Shown one piece after another: positions 45,081 to 53,428 of a DNA stretch of 64,000 bases (position 1 is its first letter; the number at the start of each line of letters is the position of its first letter). Under the pieces are notes generated by a model that was not told where the DNA came from, searched no databases, and saw nothing but the letters and a program-made list of their open reading frames with translations. Location of the stretch: contig NZ_JAGOPN010000013.1 in assembly GCF_017991995.1 (NCBI RefSeq), forward strand, positions 62,001 through 126,000. The letters are read 5' to 3'. The position numbers were made by a program, and so were the translations under genes. The stretch is from Pseudacidovorax sp. (lineage in GTDB: Bacteria > Pseudomonadota > Gammaproteobacteria > Burkholderiales > Burkholderiaceae_C).

Positions 45081-45086
45081 TAGAAG
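45081..45086 (+). promoter_or_regulatory. Putative -10 of the GNAT gene
   Basis: TTTTTTAGAAG: the hexamer TAGAAG ends seven bases before the ATG at 45093, again placing the expected transcript start at the start codon. Confidence 0.4.
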
Positions 45087-45092
45087 TTCTGA

Positions 45093-45620
45093 ATGTCTCC
45101 GTACGAAGTCTGCCCCGCCGAAACCCGTGACGCCCGTGCCATCGCCGAGATTCACGCTGCCGCCGCCCGGGCCGCCTACCAGGGGCTGGTGCCCGACGAC
45201 CAGCTCGACGCGCTGGTCGCGCCCGGCACCCGCGAAGCCAAGTGGCGCCAGGCCATCGAATTCGCCGAGCCGCAGGTGCTGGTGGCCGTGCAGGGCGACC
45301 AGGTGGTCGGCTTCGTCGGCTTCGACCGCTCGCGCGATCCCAAGACGCCGCCCACCACCGGCGAAATCTGGGCGCTGTACGTGCATCCCGACCATTGGGG
45401 CAAGGGCGTGGCCCTGCAGTTGTGGGATGCTGCCACCGAAGGCCTGGAGGACGAGGGCTGCACCACCGTCACCGCCTGGGTGCCGCTGCGCAACGAGCGC
45501 GCCCTCAACTTCTTCGAGCACCAGGTCGGCTTCAAGCGCGACATGAAGACCGCCAAGACCACGGCGCTGAACAGCACCGTGCGCATCGAGGAAGTGCGGC
45601 TGAAGCGCACGCTGGGTTGA
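45093..45620 (+). CDS. GNAT-family N-acetyltransferase
   Basis: 175 residues. GNAT fold with the acetyl-CoA loop region EIWALYVHPDHWGKGVALQLWDAA (motif A-like Q/G-x-G-x-A, here cut to key parts WGKGVALQL) and the C-terminal NERALNFFEHQVGFKRD. Transfers an acetyl group to an amine; the target is unknown. Related genes are often annotated as RimI-like, but it is too divergent for a symbol. Confidence 0.9.
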   Translation: MSPYEVCPAETRDARAIAEIHAAAARAAYQGLVPDDQLDALVAPGTREAKWRQAIEFAEPQVLVAVQGDQVVGFVGFDRSRDPKTPPTTGEIWALYVHPDHWGKGVALQLWDAATEGLEDEGCTTVTAWVPLRNERALNFFEHQVGFKRDMKTAKTTALNSTVRIEEVRLKRTLG

Positions 45621-45709
45621 CGTCTGCGCTGACGCAGGACCGGCACGCCGCCCCTTAGGCTCCTGCGCGCAGCGAGCTTGCGCTGTGCCCCTGACCGAGA
45701 ACTCCCCGC

Positions 45710-46615
45710 ATGGCCTCCAGTCTCCTCCTGTTGCTCGACGACATCGCCACCGTGCTCGACGACGTGTCGGTGCTCACCAAGGTGGCGGCCAAGAAGACCG
45801 CCGGTGTGCTCGGCGACGACCTGGCGCTCAATGCTCAGCAGGTGACGGGCGTCAAGGCCAACCGCGAGTTGCCGGTGGTCTGGGGCGTGGCCAAGGGCTC
45901 GCTGCTTAACAAGGCCATCCTGGTGCCGGCGGCGCTGGCCATCGCGTCGTGGCTGCCCTGGCTGATCACGCCGCTGCTGATGGTGGGCGGCGCCTTCCTC
46001 TGCTTCGAGGGCGTCGAGAAGCTGGCCCACAAGTTCCTGCACAAGGGCGAGGATGCCCAGGCGCGCCGCGAGCATGTGCAGGCCATGGTGGAGGGCGGCG
46101 CCGATCCGGCCCAGTTGGAGAAGGACAAGATCAAGGGCGCCATCCGCACCGACTTCATCCTGTCGGCCGAGATCATCGTGATCACGCTGGGCGCAGTGGA
46201 AGGCCAGCCATTCCTCACCCAGTTGACGGTGCTGGCCGCCATCGCGGTGTTGATGACCGTGGGCGTCTACGGCCTGGTGGCCGGCATCGTCAAGCTGGAC
46301 GACCTGGGCCTTTGGCTCACCCGCCGTTCCGGCGCACTGGCGCGCGCCGTGGGCCGCGGGCTGGTGGGCATGGCGCCTTGGCTGATGAAGGCGCTGTCGG
46401 TGCTGGGCACGGCCGCGATGTTTCTGGTGGGCGGCGGCATCCTGGTGCACGGCGTGCCGGCCGTGGCCCATGCGGTCGAGGGTTGGGCCCACCCGTTCGG
46501 CGGATTGCCGGGCACGCTGCTGGGGCTGGCGGCCAATGCGGCCATCGGCATCGTGGCGGGGGCGGTCGTGCTGGCGGTGGTCGAGGTCGCCAAGCGGTTC
46601 AAGCCGGGCGCATGA
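45710..46615 (+). CDS. DUF808 family membrane protein (YedI-like)
   Basis: 301 residues. Starts [20 protein letters not shown], the DUF808 hallmark, followed by [19 protein letters not shown] and about seven membrane helices (the first near [17 protein letters not shown]). An inner-membrane protein of unknown function, related to E. coli YedI. Full length. Convergent with the 66-residue gene, 34 bases apart. Confidence 0.9.
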   Translation: MASSLLLLLDDIATVLDDVSVLTKVAAKKTAGVLGDDLALNAQQVTGVKANRELPVVWGVAKGSLLNKAILVPAALAIASWLPWLITPLLMVGGAFLCFEGVEKLAHKFLHKGEDAQARREHVQAMVEGGADPAQLEKDKIKGAIRTDFILSAEIIVITLGAVEGQPFLTQLTVLAAIAVLMTVGVYGLVAGIVKLDDLGLWLTRRSGALARAVGRGLVGMAPWLMKALSVLGTAAMFLVGGGILVHGVPAVAHAVEGWAHPFGGLPGTLLGLAANAAIGIVAGAVVLAVVEVAKRFKPGA

Positions 46616-46649
46616 GTGCGCTGGCCGGCGGTGGGTGCAGGCTCGGCGC

Positions 46650-46850
46650 TCAGCGGCGCCGGCGCCATAGCGCCACGCCCATCAGCGCCACGCCGAGGAT
46701 CACCGCGAACCAGCCGACGGTCTGGGCGCCGCCGATCATTTCGCGCCAGCCCGGCGACTTGAGCCACATGGGCGCCAGCAGCACCACCACGCCGATGAGG
46801 GCGCACATGGCACCGCGCATCAGCATCTGGTCGTCGTTCTTCTTGGCCAT
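46650..46850 (-). CDS. Small two-helix membrane protein
   Basis: 66 residues: a charged start MAKKNDDQ, two helices (about 10-30 and 40-62) and an Arg-rich end WRRRR. No family recognised. It lies just downstream of a terminator on the same strand, so it probably has its own promoter, which I cannot place. Confidence 0.7.
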   Translation of the reverse strand: MAKKNDDQMLMRGAMCALIGVVVLLAPMWLKSPGWREMIGGAQTVGWFAVILGVALMGVALWRRRR

Positions 46851-46891
46851 GGAATGGGGTCTCGGAAGGGAAAGGGGCTGCCGTGCGGACG

Positions 46892-46918
46892 AAAAAAAGC
46901 GCGGACGTGCCGCGCTTT
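46892..46918 (-). terminator. Intrinsic terminator of the 52-residue basic protein gene
   Basis: On the minus strand, stem AAAGCGCGG / CCGCGCTTT with a five-base loop, then a run of T (complement of 46892-46898). It lies directly downstream of the small gene at 46937-47095. Confidence 0.85.
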
Positions 46919-46936
46919 CGCCATCTGGCAGGCCGA

Positions 46937-47095
46937 TCAACCCTGGTGGGCGCGCTTGCCCGGGTTCTTCTTGCTGCGGGTGGCAGTGCCGCGTTCCAGG
47001 CTGCGCTTCTGCCCGCCGCCGCTGCGCATGACGATGGCGCCCGGCAGGGGCTTGGTGGCCTTGCGGTCGGCTTCGGTGACGATCTTGTTGCCCAT
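46937..47095 (-). CDS. Small basic protein, 52 residues
   Basis: Preceded by AAGGAG at good spacing and followed by a strong terminator, so it is a self-contained small gene. Very basic (MGNKIVTEADRKATKPLPG..., ending SKKNPGKRAHQG), no Cys, no membrane segment, probably partly disordered. It may bind nucleic acid, judged on charge only. No family recognised. Confidence 0.75.
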   Translation of the reverse strand: MGNKIVTEADRKATKPLPGAIVMRSGGGQKRSLERGTATRSKKNPGKRAHQG

Positions 47096-47245
47096 GGTGA
47101 GTACTCCTTGCTGGACGAGGTGACGAAAATGCGAAACCCCGTATTGTGGCGCCTCGCGCCAGGCTTCTGGGCGCGCGACCCTGCAGGGGCTGCCGGATTG
47201 CGCTCCAATCGCGCGGCGGCGCCTGTGTCGCCACGCACTTTCCGC

Positions 47246-47671
47246 ATGACTTTTCCTCGTCTCTCCCACCCCGCCTCGGCTGCTTCCTGCCTGGTCGCTG
47301 CGCTGTTGGCCGGCGCGATGGCCAGCATGGCGCCGCCCGCCTGGGCGCAGGCCGATGTGCGCGACTTTCCGGCCGCGGCGCTGCGGTTGCTGCAGGCCGA
47401 GCAGGCCGCCATCGACCGCGCCGTGGCCGAGCGCGACCGCGACCAGTTCGAGGTCTCCATGGGCCGCACCCTGGCCTTCACCGAGGCCTGGGATTTCAAG
47501 AGCCATGCCAACCCGGCCCTGGCGCCCTACGCCGCCTGCACCGAGGCCATTGCCGACCTGCACGTCGTGGGCCTGTGCCGCATGCTGCCCGCCGCAGAAG
47601 GCTGCCAGCCTTCGCCCGCGCCACGGCTGGCCGACAACATCAACCGCTGCCGACAACAGGCCACGCCATGA
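47246..47671 (+). CDS. Exported small protein of unknown function
   Basis: 141 residues from ATG 47246, chosen for the signal peptide (MTFPRLSHPASAASCLVAAL, cleavage near AWAQA). The mature part is about 105 residues, helical, with four Cys (YAACTEA, VGLCRML, EGCQPS, NRCRQQ) that could form two disulfides in the periplasm. No family recognised. The stop overlaps the start of the carboxylesterase gene (ATGA), so the two are co-translated. Confidence 0.75.
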   Translation: MTFPRLSHPASAASCLVAALLAGAMASMAPPAWAQADVRDFPAAALRLLQAEQAAIDRAVAERDRDQFEVSMGRTLAFTEAWDFKSHANPALAPYAACTEAIADLHVVGLCRMLPAAEGCQPSPAPRLADNINRCRQQATP

Positions 47672-48342
47672 ACACCACTGCTTCCCGCCCGCCCATCGAG
47701 ATCGAGACCGGGCCCAAGCCCTGCGCCACCGTGCTGCTGATGCATGGCCTGGGCGCCGATGGCAACGACTTCGTCCCCATCGTGCGCGAGATGAAGGAGG
47801 CATTGGCGCCCATCGGCCCGGTGCGCTTCGTCTTCCCCAACGCGCCGGTCCAGCCCGTGACCATCAACGGCGGCTACGCCATGCCGGCGTGGTACGACAT
47901 CCTGGGCCCCGGCCGGCCCGAAGACGAGGCCGGCCTGCGCCAGTCCATGGCCACCCTCGAGGGCCTGCTGGCCTGTGAGCGCGAGCGCGGGATTCCGAGC
48001 GAGCGCACGGTGATCGCCGGCTTCTCGCAGGGCTGTGCCATGGCGCTGCTCACCGGCCTGCGGCATGCGTCGCCGCTGGCCGGCATCGTGGGCCTGTCGG
48101 GCTACCTGCCGCTGGCGGACCGCACGGCGGCGGAGCGTCATGCGGCCAACCAGGCCACGCCCATCTTCCTGGCCCACGGCACGCGCGACAACGTCGTGGT
48201 GTTGCCGCGCGCCGAGCATGCGCGCGACACGCTGCTGGGCCTGGGCCATGCCGTGGAATGGCATGCCTATCCCATGGAGCACAGCGTGTGCATGGAAGAA
48301 ATCGGCGACATCGCCGCCTTCCTGCAGCGTGTTTTGGCCTGA
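47668..48342 (+). CDS. Phospholipase/carboxylesterase family alpha/beta hydrolase
   Basis: 224 residues. LLMHGLGADGNDFVP oxyanion region, nucleophile Ser120 in GFSQG, Asp in HGTRDNVV and His in PMEHSVCMEE: the complete triad of the acyl-protein-thioesterase/carboxylesterase family (Abhydrolase_2). It hydrolyses short-chain esters or thioesters in the cytoplasm. Coupled to the exported protein upstream by ATGA overlap. Confidence 0.92.
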   Translation: MNTTASRPPIEIETGPKPCATVLLMHGLGADGNDFVPIVREMKEALAPIGPVRFVFPNAPVQPVTINGGYAMPAWYDILGPGRPEDEAGLRQSMATLEGLLACERERGIPSERTVIAGFSQGCAMALLTGLRHASPLAGIVGLSGYLPLADRTAAERHAANQATPIFLAHGTRDNVVVLPRAEHARDTLLGLGHAVEWHAYPMEHSVCMEEIGDIAAFLQRVLA

Positions 48343-48455
48343 GTCAACGCTGCTGCCGCACGAGGACGAGGGGCCCTGAAAAGGGCGAGAGGACCCTCGG
48401 CGGCAGGACTCGGCGGCCGGTGTTACCGTCCGCCCCGATCCCCAGATTTGAGACG

Positions 48456-50027
48456 ATGCACATGAACAGACTTCAACAACGTCTGGGCGGCCTGGCGCCG
48501 ACCCGGCTCCAGGGCATCCGTCGCGGCATCGAGAAGGAAAGCCTGCGCGCGCAGCCGGATGGCAAGCTCGCGCTCACGCCGCATCCGGCCGCGCTGGGCA
48601 GCGCGCTCACGCATCCGCACATCACCACGGACTTCAGCGAATCGCAGCTGGAGTTGATCACCGGCGTGCATGCCGATGTCGACGCCTGCCTGGCCGAGTT
48701 GACCGAGGTGCACCAGTTCACCTACCGCGTGCTGCGCGAGGCCTGCGGCGAAGAAATGATGTGGGTCTCCAGCATGCCCTGCGGCCTGCCGTCGGACGAG
48801 ACCATTCCGCTGGGCCGCTACGGCACCTCCAACGTCGGGCGCGCCAAGAGCGTCTACCGCATGGGTCTGGGCCACCGCTATGGCCGGCGCATGCAGACCA
48901 TCTCGGGCATCCACTACAACTGGTCCCTGCCCGAGGTGTCGAGCGAGGACTACTTCGCGCTGATCCGCAACTTCCGCCGCCAGGCCTTCCTGCTGCTGGT
49001 GCTGTTCGGCGCCTCGCCGGCGGTGTGTGCGAGCTTCGTCGAAGGGCGACCGCATGCGCTCGATCCCATCGGCGACTACACCATGCACAAGCCCCATGCG
49101 ACCTCGCTGCGCATGGGCCGCCTGGGCTACCAGAGCGAGGCGCAGGCCTCGCTGTTCGTGAGCTACAACGGGCTCGACGGCTACGGCGCCTCGCTGGCCG
49201 ATGCGCTGACGCGGCCCTATGCACCCTACGAGGCCATCGGCGTGCGCAATCTGGGTGGCGAGTACAACCAGCTCGCCACCACGCTGCTGCAGATCGAAAA
49301 CGAGTTCTACGGCACCATCCGGCCCAAGCGCGTCATCTTCCCGGGCGAGCGTCCGCTGCATGCCTTGCGCGAGCGCGGCGTCGAATACGTGGAGGTGCGC
49401 CTCATGGACCTCGACCCCTTCGAGCCGGTGGGCATCAGTGCACAGACCATGCGCTTCCTCGACGTCTTCCTGTTGCAGTGCCTGCTGCGCGAAAGCCCGC
49501 CCGACAGCCGCGACGAGATCGTCGAGATGAAGCACAACCAGCATCTGGTGGCCGAGTCCGGCCGCCAGCCCGGCCTGACACTGCGCCGCGGCGGTCAGGA
49601 AGTGCTGCTGGCCGACTGGGGCCGCGAGATCCTGTCCGAATGCCGGCCCATCGCCGAGGCCATGGACGCAGCCCTGGGCGGCGGCGAGGCGCATGCACGC
49701 GCCGTCGAGGCGGCCGTCCAGTCGCTCGCGCAGCCCGACACGCTGCCGTCGGCCCGTGTGCTGCAGGCCATGGCGGCCTCGCATGCGGATTCCTTCACCG
49801 GCTTTGTGATCGAGCGCTCGCGCCAGTCGCAGCTCGCGTTGCTGGACATGCCCTGGACGCCCGAGCAGCAGGCGCGTTACGAGGCCATGAGCGCCGACTC
49901 CGTCCAGACCCAGCGGCAGATCGAGGCCGCCGACACGATGCCCTTCGAGGAATACCGCCAGCAGTACACCTCGCCGGGCCGGCTGGGGCTGCGGCCGGTC
50001 AAGGGCGACGTGCTGCTCGCCATCTGA
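48456..50027 (+). CDS. gshA: Glutamate-cysteine ligase
   Basis: 523 residues from ATG 48456 (ATG 48462 is equally possible). First and rate-limiting step of glutathione synthesis, joining glutamate and cysteine with ATP. Proteobacterial type-1 GshA features: RRGIEKESLR near the N-terminus, TDFSESQLELITGVH, ISGIHYNWSLPE, GRLGYQSEAQ and EYVEVRLMDLDPFEP. Full length. gshB is not in the window. Confidence 0.96.
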   Translation: MHMNRLQQRLGGLAPTRLQGIRRGIEKESLRAQPDGKLALTPHPAALGSALTHPHITTDFSESQLELITGVHADVDACLAELTEVHQFTYRVLREACGEEMMWVSSMPCGLPSDETIPLGRYGTSNVGRAKSVYRMGLGHRYGRRMQTISGIHYNWSLPEVSSEDYFALIRNFRRQAFLLLVLFGASPAVCASFVEGRPHALDPIGDYTMHKPHATSLRMGRLGYQSEAQASLFVSYNGLDGYGASLADALTRPYAPYEAIGVRNLGGEYNQLATTLLQIENEFYGTIRPKRVIFPGERPLHALRERGVEYVEVRLMDLDPFEPVGISAQTMRFLDVFLLQCLLRESPPDSRDEIVEMKHNQHLVAESGRQPGLTLRRGGQEVLLADWGREILSECRPIAEAMDAALGGGEAHARAVEAAVQSLAQPDTLPSARVLQAMAASHADSFTGFVIERSRQSQLALLDMPWTPEQQARYEAMSADSVQTQRQIEAADTMPFEEYRQQYTSPGRLGLRPVKGDVLLAI

Positions 50028-50058
50028 GCCCAGGGGGCGCTGGGCGTCCCAGTTCTCC

Positions 50059-50076
50059 CAGTCACGAATCCGTCAC
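50059..50076 (+). promoter_or_regulatory. Pho-box-like direct repeat
   Basis: CAGTCAC-GAAT-CCGTCAC: two seven-base units matching CNGTCAC, separated by four AT-rich bases (11-base period), as in PhoB boxes (CTGTCAT-N4-CTGTCAT). It lies 57 bases upstream of a phytase-like esterase gene, a fitting Pho-regulon target. Confidence 0.55.
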
Positions 50077-50132
50077 AACCCTGAGCGCCAATCGGGGCGG
50101 CCCGCCGCACGGTGCGCGGGCCACAACGACGG

Positions 50133-52280
50133 ATGAAGATGAGCAAGAGCACACGACATGCAATGAGGGGTTGGGCGACCGTGGCGGGCACGAGCCTGCT
50201 GCTGGCGGCCTGCGGGGGCGGTGGCGGCAGCAGTGCCTGGGTGCCGGTCACCGGCACTTCGTCGAGCGGCGGCAGCACCGCGGGCAGCGGCAACACCGGC
50301 ACGGGCGCCTCGACGCCCACCGCCACGACCGGCTTCTTCCTCGATGCCGCCGTCGAAGGCCTGGACTACCAGGCTGGCAGCGCCACCGTCGCCCAGACGG
50401 ATGCGCAGGGCCGCTTCCAGTGCAAGCCGGGCGAGACCGTGCGCTTTCGCGCCGGTGCGCTCGAACTCGGCAGCGCCGCCTGCGGCAGCGTGGTCACCCC
50501 GCTCACCCTGGCTGGCCTGGCCAATGGCGCCGTCGGCGTGCAGGCCGACGCCGTGGTCAACCGGCTGCTGGCGCTGCAGTCGCTCGATGACGACGGCGAT
50601 CCGTCCAACGGCATCCGCCTGACCTCCGAGCTCAAGGCCCGCCTCAAGGCCGGCGCGCTCGACTTCTCGGCCACGGCCGCCGACTTCAACACGTCGCTGC
50701 AGACGCTGCTGGCCGGCCTGCCGGCGCCCTGGGCGGCGCGCACCGTGGACGACAGCCGCCGCCTGCTGGCGCGGGAGCATTTCGAGAACACGCTCGCCGC
50801 CGCCGTGGGTACGCCCGTGGCCTTCCCGTACACGCAGAGCAATGCCCTTGGCACGCTGGGCGTGACCGTGACGCGCTACCAGCTGATGGCCGACGGCAAG
50901 TACTACGTGCCCTACGAAGGCACGCAGGCGGCCGTCCGGGCCGACTTTCCGATGGGCTTCCTGCCCGCCTATGGCTCCGGCCTGGCCTTCAAGGGCAAGG
51001 CCGACGATGGCGCGCTGGAGTTCTATGCCGTGACCGACCGCGGCCCCAACGGCGACGGCCCCACCGTGCCGGTGCCCGGCGACACCAGCGGTGCGACCAG
51101 CGTCAGCAAGGTCTTCCCGGCGCCTTCCTTCACGCCCAGCTTCGGCCTGATCCGCGTGGGCAAGGGCGGCGCCGTGCTGGCCTCGAGCACGCCGCTGCGC
51201 GTGGATGCGCAGACCAAGGTCACGGGCCTGCCGCCGAAGGCGGGCAGCGTGGGCTCCACCGGCGAGATCCCGCTGACCGACACCTATGTCTTCGATGCGA
51301 CCAAGTCGGGCTTCGACGCCAACGGCCTCGACCCCGAATCGATGGTCTACGACAAGGCCCGCAACGTGCTGTGGACCAGCGACGAATACGGCCCCTTCGT
51401 GGCTCGCGTCAACATCGCCACCGGCGTGATCGAAAAGAAGTACGCGCCGGGCAACGGCTTGCCGGCCATCTTCGCCAAGCGGCGGCTGAACCGCGGCATG
51501 GAAGGCCTGACGCTGGACGTGGCCACCGGCCGTCTGCATGGCTTCCTGCAGAGCCCCATCGATCCCAAGGACGCCAATGGCAAGTCGCTCAAGGCCAAGC
51601 CGCCGGGCGGCAGCAACACCGACGTGCGCCACATCGCGAAGTTCGCGCGCTGGGTGGAATTCGATCCGGCGACGGAGACTTCGAAGTCCTATGCCTATCC
51701 CATCGATGGCTCGGCCTATGACAAGGACCGCACCGGCAACGCCAAGCTGGGCGACGTGGTCAGCCTGGGCAACGGCCGCTTCATCGTCATCGAGCAGGGC
51801 GCGCGCAAGAGCGACGGCAGGGTGATGAACAAGCTGATGCTGGTGGTGCTGCCTGCCGGCGCGACCGACATCGCCGCCATGGACGAGAACCTGGAGATCA
51901 GCAGCATCACCCAGGCTGCTTCCAACGGCGCGAACTACGCCAGTGTGGTGCCGATGCAGAAGACCGAGTTGCTGGACCTCAACGCCCTCGGCTGGCTGGC
52001 CGAGAAGGCAGAAGGCCTGGCGCTGGTGGACGACAACACGCTGGCTCTGGTCAACGACGACGACTTCGGCCTGTCGACGGTGCTGCTGGATGCCAACGGC
52101 AACAAGGTCGACGGCAGCGTCGAGGACTGCACCTTCGACGCCAGCGGCAACATCGTCAGCGGTTGCCCGACGGGCATGGTCAAGGCCCGCATCACGCGCG
52201 GCAGCGACCTGGAGCGGCCGACGCGCGTCTGGTTCATCAAGCTGGACCGCGCGCTGTCGGGGCTGCGACTGCCGAGCTGA
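50133..52280 (+). CDS. Esterase-like phytase-family lipoprotein
   Basis: 715 residues from ATG 50133 (ATG 50139 also possible). Lipobox LAAC near residue 27, then a Gly/Ser/Thr-rich linker. An N-terminal beta domain (about 60-230) is followed by the phytase-like esterase domain: YGSGLAFKG, FYAVTDRGPNGDGP, GLDPESMVYD, LWTSDEYGPFVARVN, GMEGLTLD. Relatives hydrolyse phosphoesters outside the inner membrane. An upstream Pho-box-like repeat supports a role in phosphate scavenging. Activity is inferred. Confidence 0.87.
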   Translation: MKMSKSTRHAMRGWATVAGTSLLLAACGGGGGSSAWVPVTGTSSSGGSTAGSGNTGTGASTPTATTGFFLDAAVEGLDYQAGSATVAQTDAQGRFQCKPGETVRFRAGALELGSAACGSVVTPLTLAGLANGAVGVQADAVVNRLLALQSLDDDGDPSNGIRLTSELKARLKAGALDFSATAADFNTSLQTLLAGLPAPWAARTVDDSRRLLAREHFENTLAAAVGTPVAFPYTQSNALGTLGVTVTRYQLMADGKYYVPYEGTQAAVRADFPMGFLPAYGSGLAFKGKADDGALEFYAVTDRGPNGDGPTVPVPGDTSGATSVSKVFPAPSFTPSFGLIRVGKGGAVLASSTPLRVDAQTKVTGLPPKAGSVGSTGEIPLTDTYVFDATKSGFDANGLDPESMVYDKARNVLWTSDEYGPFVARVNIATGVIEKKYAPGNGLPAIFAKRRLNRGMEGLTLDVATGRLHGFLQSPIDPKDANGKSLKAKPPGGSNTDVRHIAKFARWVEFDPATETSKSYAYPIDGSAYDKDRTGNAKLGDVVSLGNGRFIVIEQGARKSDGRVMNKLMLVVLPAGATDIAAMDENLEISSITQAASNGANYASVVPMQKTELLDLNALGWLAEKAEGLALVDDNTLALVNDDDFGLSTVLLDANGNKVDGSVEDCTFDASGNIVSGCPTGMVKARITRGSDLERPTRVWFIKLDRALSGLRLPS

Positions 52281-52304
52281 TCCTGCGGGCAGGGCCGGGG
52301 TTCA

Positions 52305-52329
52305 CTCCCTCTCCGCTTGCGGGAGGGGG
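52305..52329. terminator. GC-rich hairpin between phytase-like and hemH genes
   Basis: CTCCCTCTCCGC-TT-GCGGGAGGG can pair with one bulge, between the convergent stops of the phytase-like gene (52280) and hemH (52400). There is no T-tract. It resembles short repeats common in GC-rich proteobacteria. Confidence 0.35.
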
Positions 52330-52399
52330 CCCACGGCGGCCCATGACGGACCGCTTGCGGCCAGGACATGCCGCAGGACCCTTGCGGTCCTCCCGGCGT

Positions 52400-53413
52400 T
52401 CAGCCTGCCCGGGTCGGCCACCCCTGCAGATGCCGCTCGGCCAACTGCGTGAGCGCGGCCATCCAGTCGGCGTCCTCGTTCAGACAGGGGATGTAGTGGA
52501 AGGCCTCCCCGCCCGATTCGAGGAAGGCCTCGCGGGCCTCCATGGCGATCTCTTCCAGCGTCTCCAGGCAGTCGGCCGGAAAGCCCGGGCACATCACGTC
52601 CACGCTCTTCAGGCCCTGCTTGGCCAGCTCGCGCAAGGTGGGCTCGGTGTAGGGCTGCAGCCATTCGGCGGCGCCGAAGCGCGACTGGAAGGTGGCGCGC
52701 CAGGCGTCGGCAGGCAGGCCCAGCCGTGCGGCCAGCAGCTCAGCCGTGCGAAGGCATTGCTGCTCGTAGGGGTCGCCCAGCTTGATGTTGCGCGCCGGGA
52801 TGCCGTGAAAGCTCATCACCAGCATGGCACCGCGTCCGTGGGCCTGCCAGTGGCGCTCCACGCTGCGGGCCAGCGCATCGATGTAGGCCGGGTCGTCGTG
52901 GTAGTCGGCCACGAAGCGCAGCTCGGGCACGCGCCGGGCCTGGCCGCACCAGGCGTTGACGGCGTCGACCATGCTGGCCGTGGTGGTGCCCGAGTACTGG
53001 GGATAGGCCTGCAGCACCAGCACGCGATGGATGCCGGCGTCCGCCAGCTGTTGCAGCCGCGTCTCGACCGAAGGTTCGCCATAGCGCATCGCGTGGAGCA
53101 CCTGGACCTGCCCATGTCCGGCCCGGGCGAGGCCTTCACCGAGCAGCCGGGACTGCGCCTCGGTGTGCACGGCCAGTGGCGAGCCCTGCGGCGTCCAGAC
53201 GGTGGCGTACTTGGCCGCGGACTTGGCGGGCCGCACGCGCAGGATGATGCCGTGCAGGATCGGCAGCCAGGCGGCGCGCGGGATCTCGACCACGCGCGGA
53301 TCGCCCAGGAACTGGGCCAGGTAGGGCCGCACGGCGGCGGCGGTGGGGGCGGCCGGCGAGCCCAGGTTGCACCAGAGGACGGCCGCGCCGGCGGAAGGGG
53401 ACGAAGAAGGCAT
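52400..53413 (-). CDS. hemH: Ferrochelatase
   Basis: 337 residues from ATG 53413. Inserts Fe2+ into protoporphyrin IX, the last haem synthesis step. Seen: VLWCNLGSPAAPT at the start, YPQYSGTTTASM, catalytic His in LVMSFHGIPARNIKLGDPYEQQC-type region (key SFHGIP), and MCPGFPADCLETLEEI. The many His and Cys residues fit a peripheral membrane enzyme. Divergent from the HAD gene with only 15 bases between start codons. Confidence 0.95.
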   Translation of the reverse strand: MPSSSPSAGAAVLWCNLGSPAAPTAAAVRPYLAQFLGDPRVVEIPRAAWLPILHGIILRVRPAKSAAKYATVWTPQGSPLAVHTEAQSRLLGEGLARAGHGQVQVLHAMRYGEPSVETRLQQLADAGIHRVLVLQAYPQYSGTTTASMVDAVNAWCGQARRVPELRFVADYHDDPAYIDALARSVERHWQAHGRGAMLVMSFHGIPARNIKLGDPYEQQCLRTAELLAARLGLPADAWRATFQSRFGAAEWLQPYTEPTLRELAKQGLKSVDVMCPGFPADCLETLEEIAMEAREAFLESGGEAFHYIPCLNEDADWMAALTQLAERHLQGWPTRAG

Positions 53414-53417
53414 GCGG

Positions 53418-53424
53418 TATTCTG
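53418..53424. promoter_or_regulatory. Overlapping back-to-back -10 elements of hemH and the HAD gene
   Basis: TATTCTG reads TATTCT on the plus strand (six bases before the HAD ATG) and CAGAAT on the minus strand (six bases before the hemH ATG). Both starts would be near leaderless, and each -35 would lie inside the other gene. Confidence 0.45.
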
Positions 53425-53428
53425 GTGC

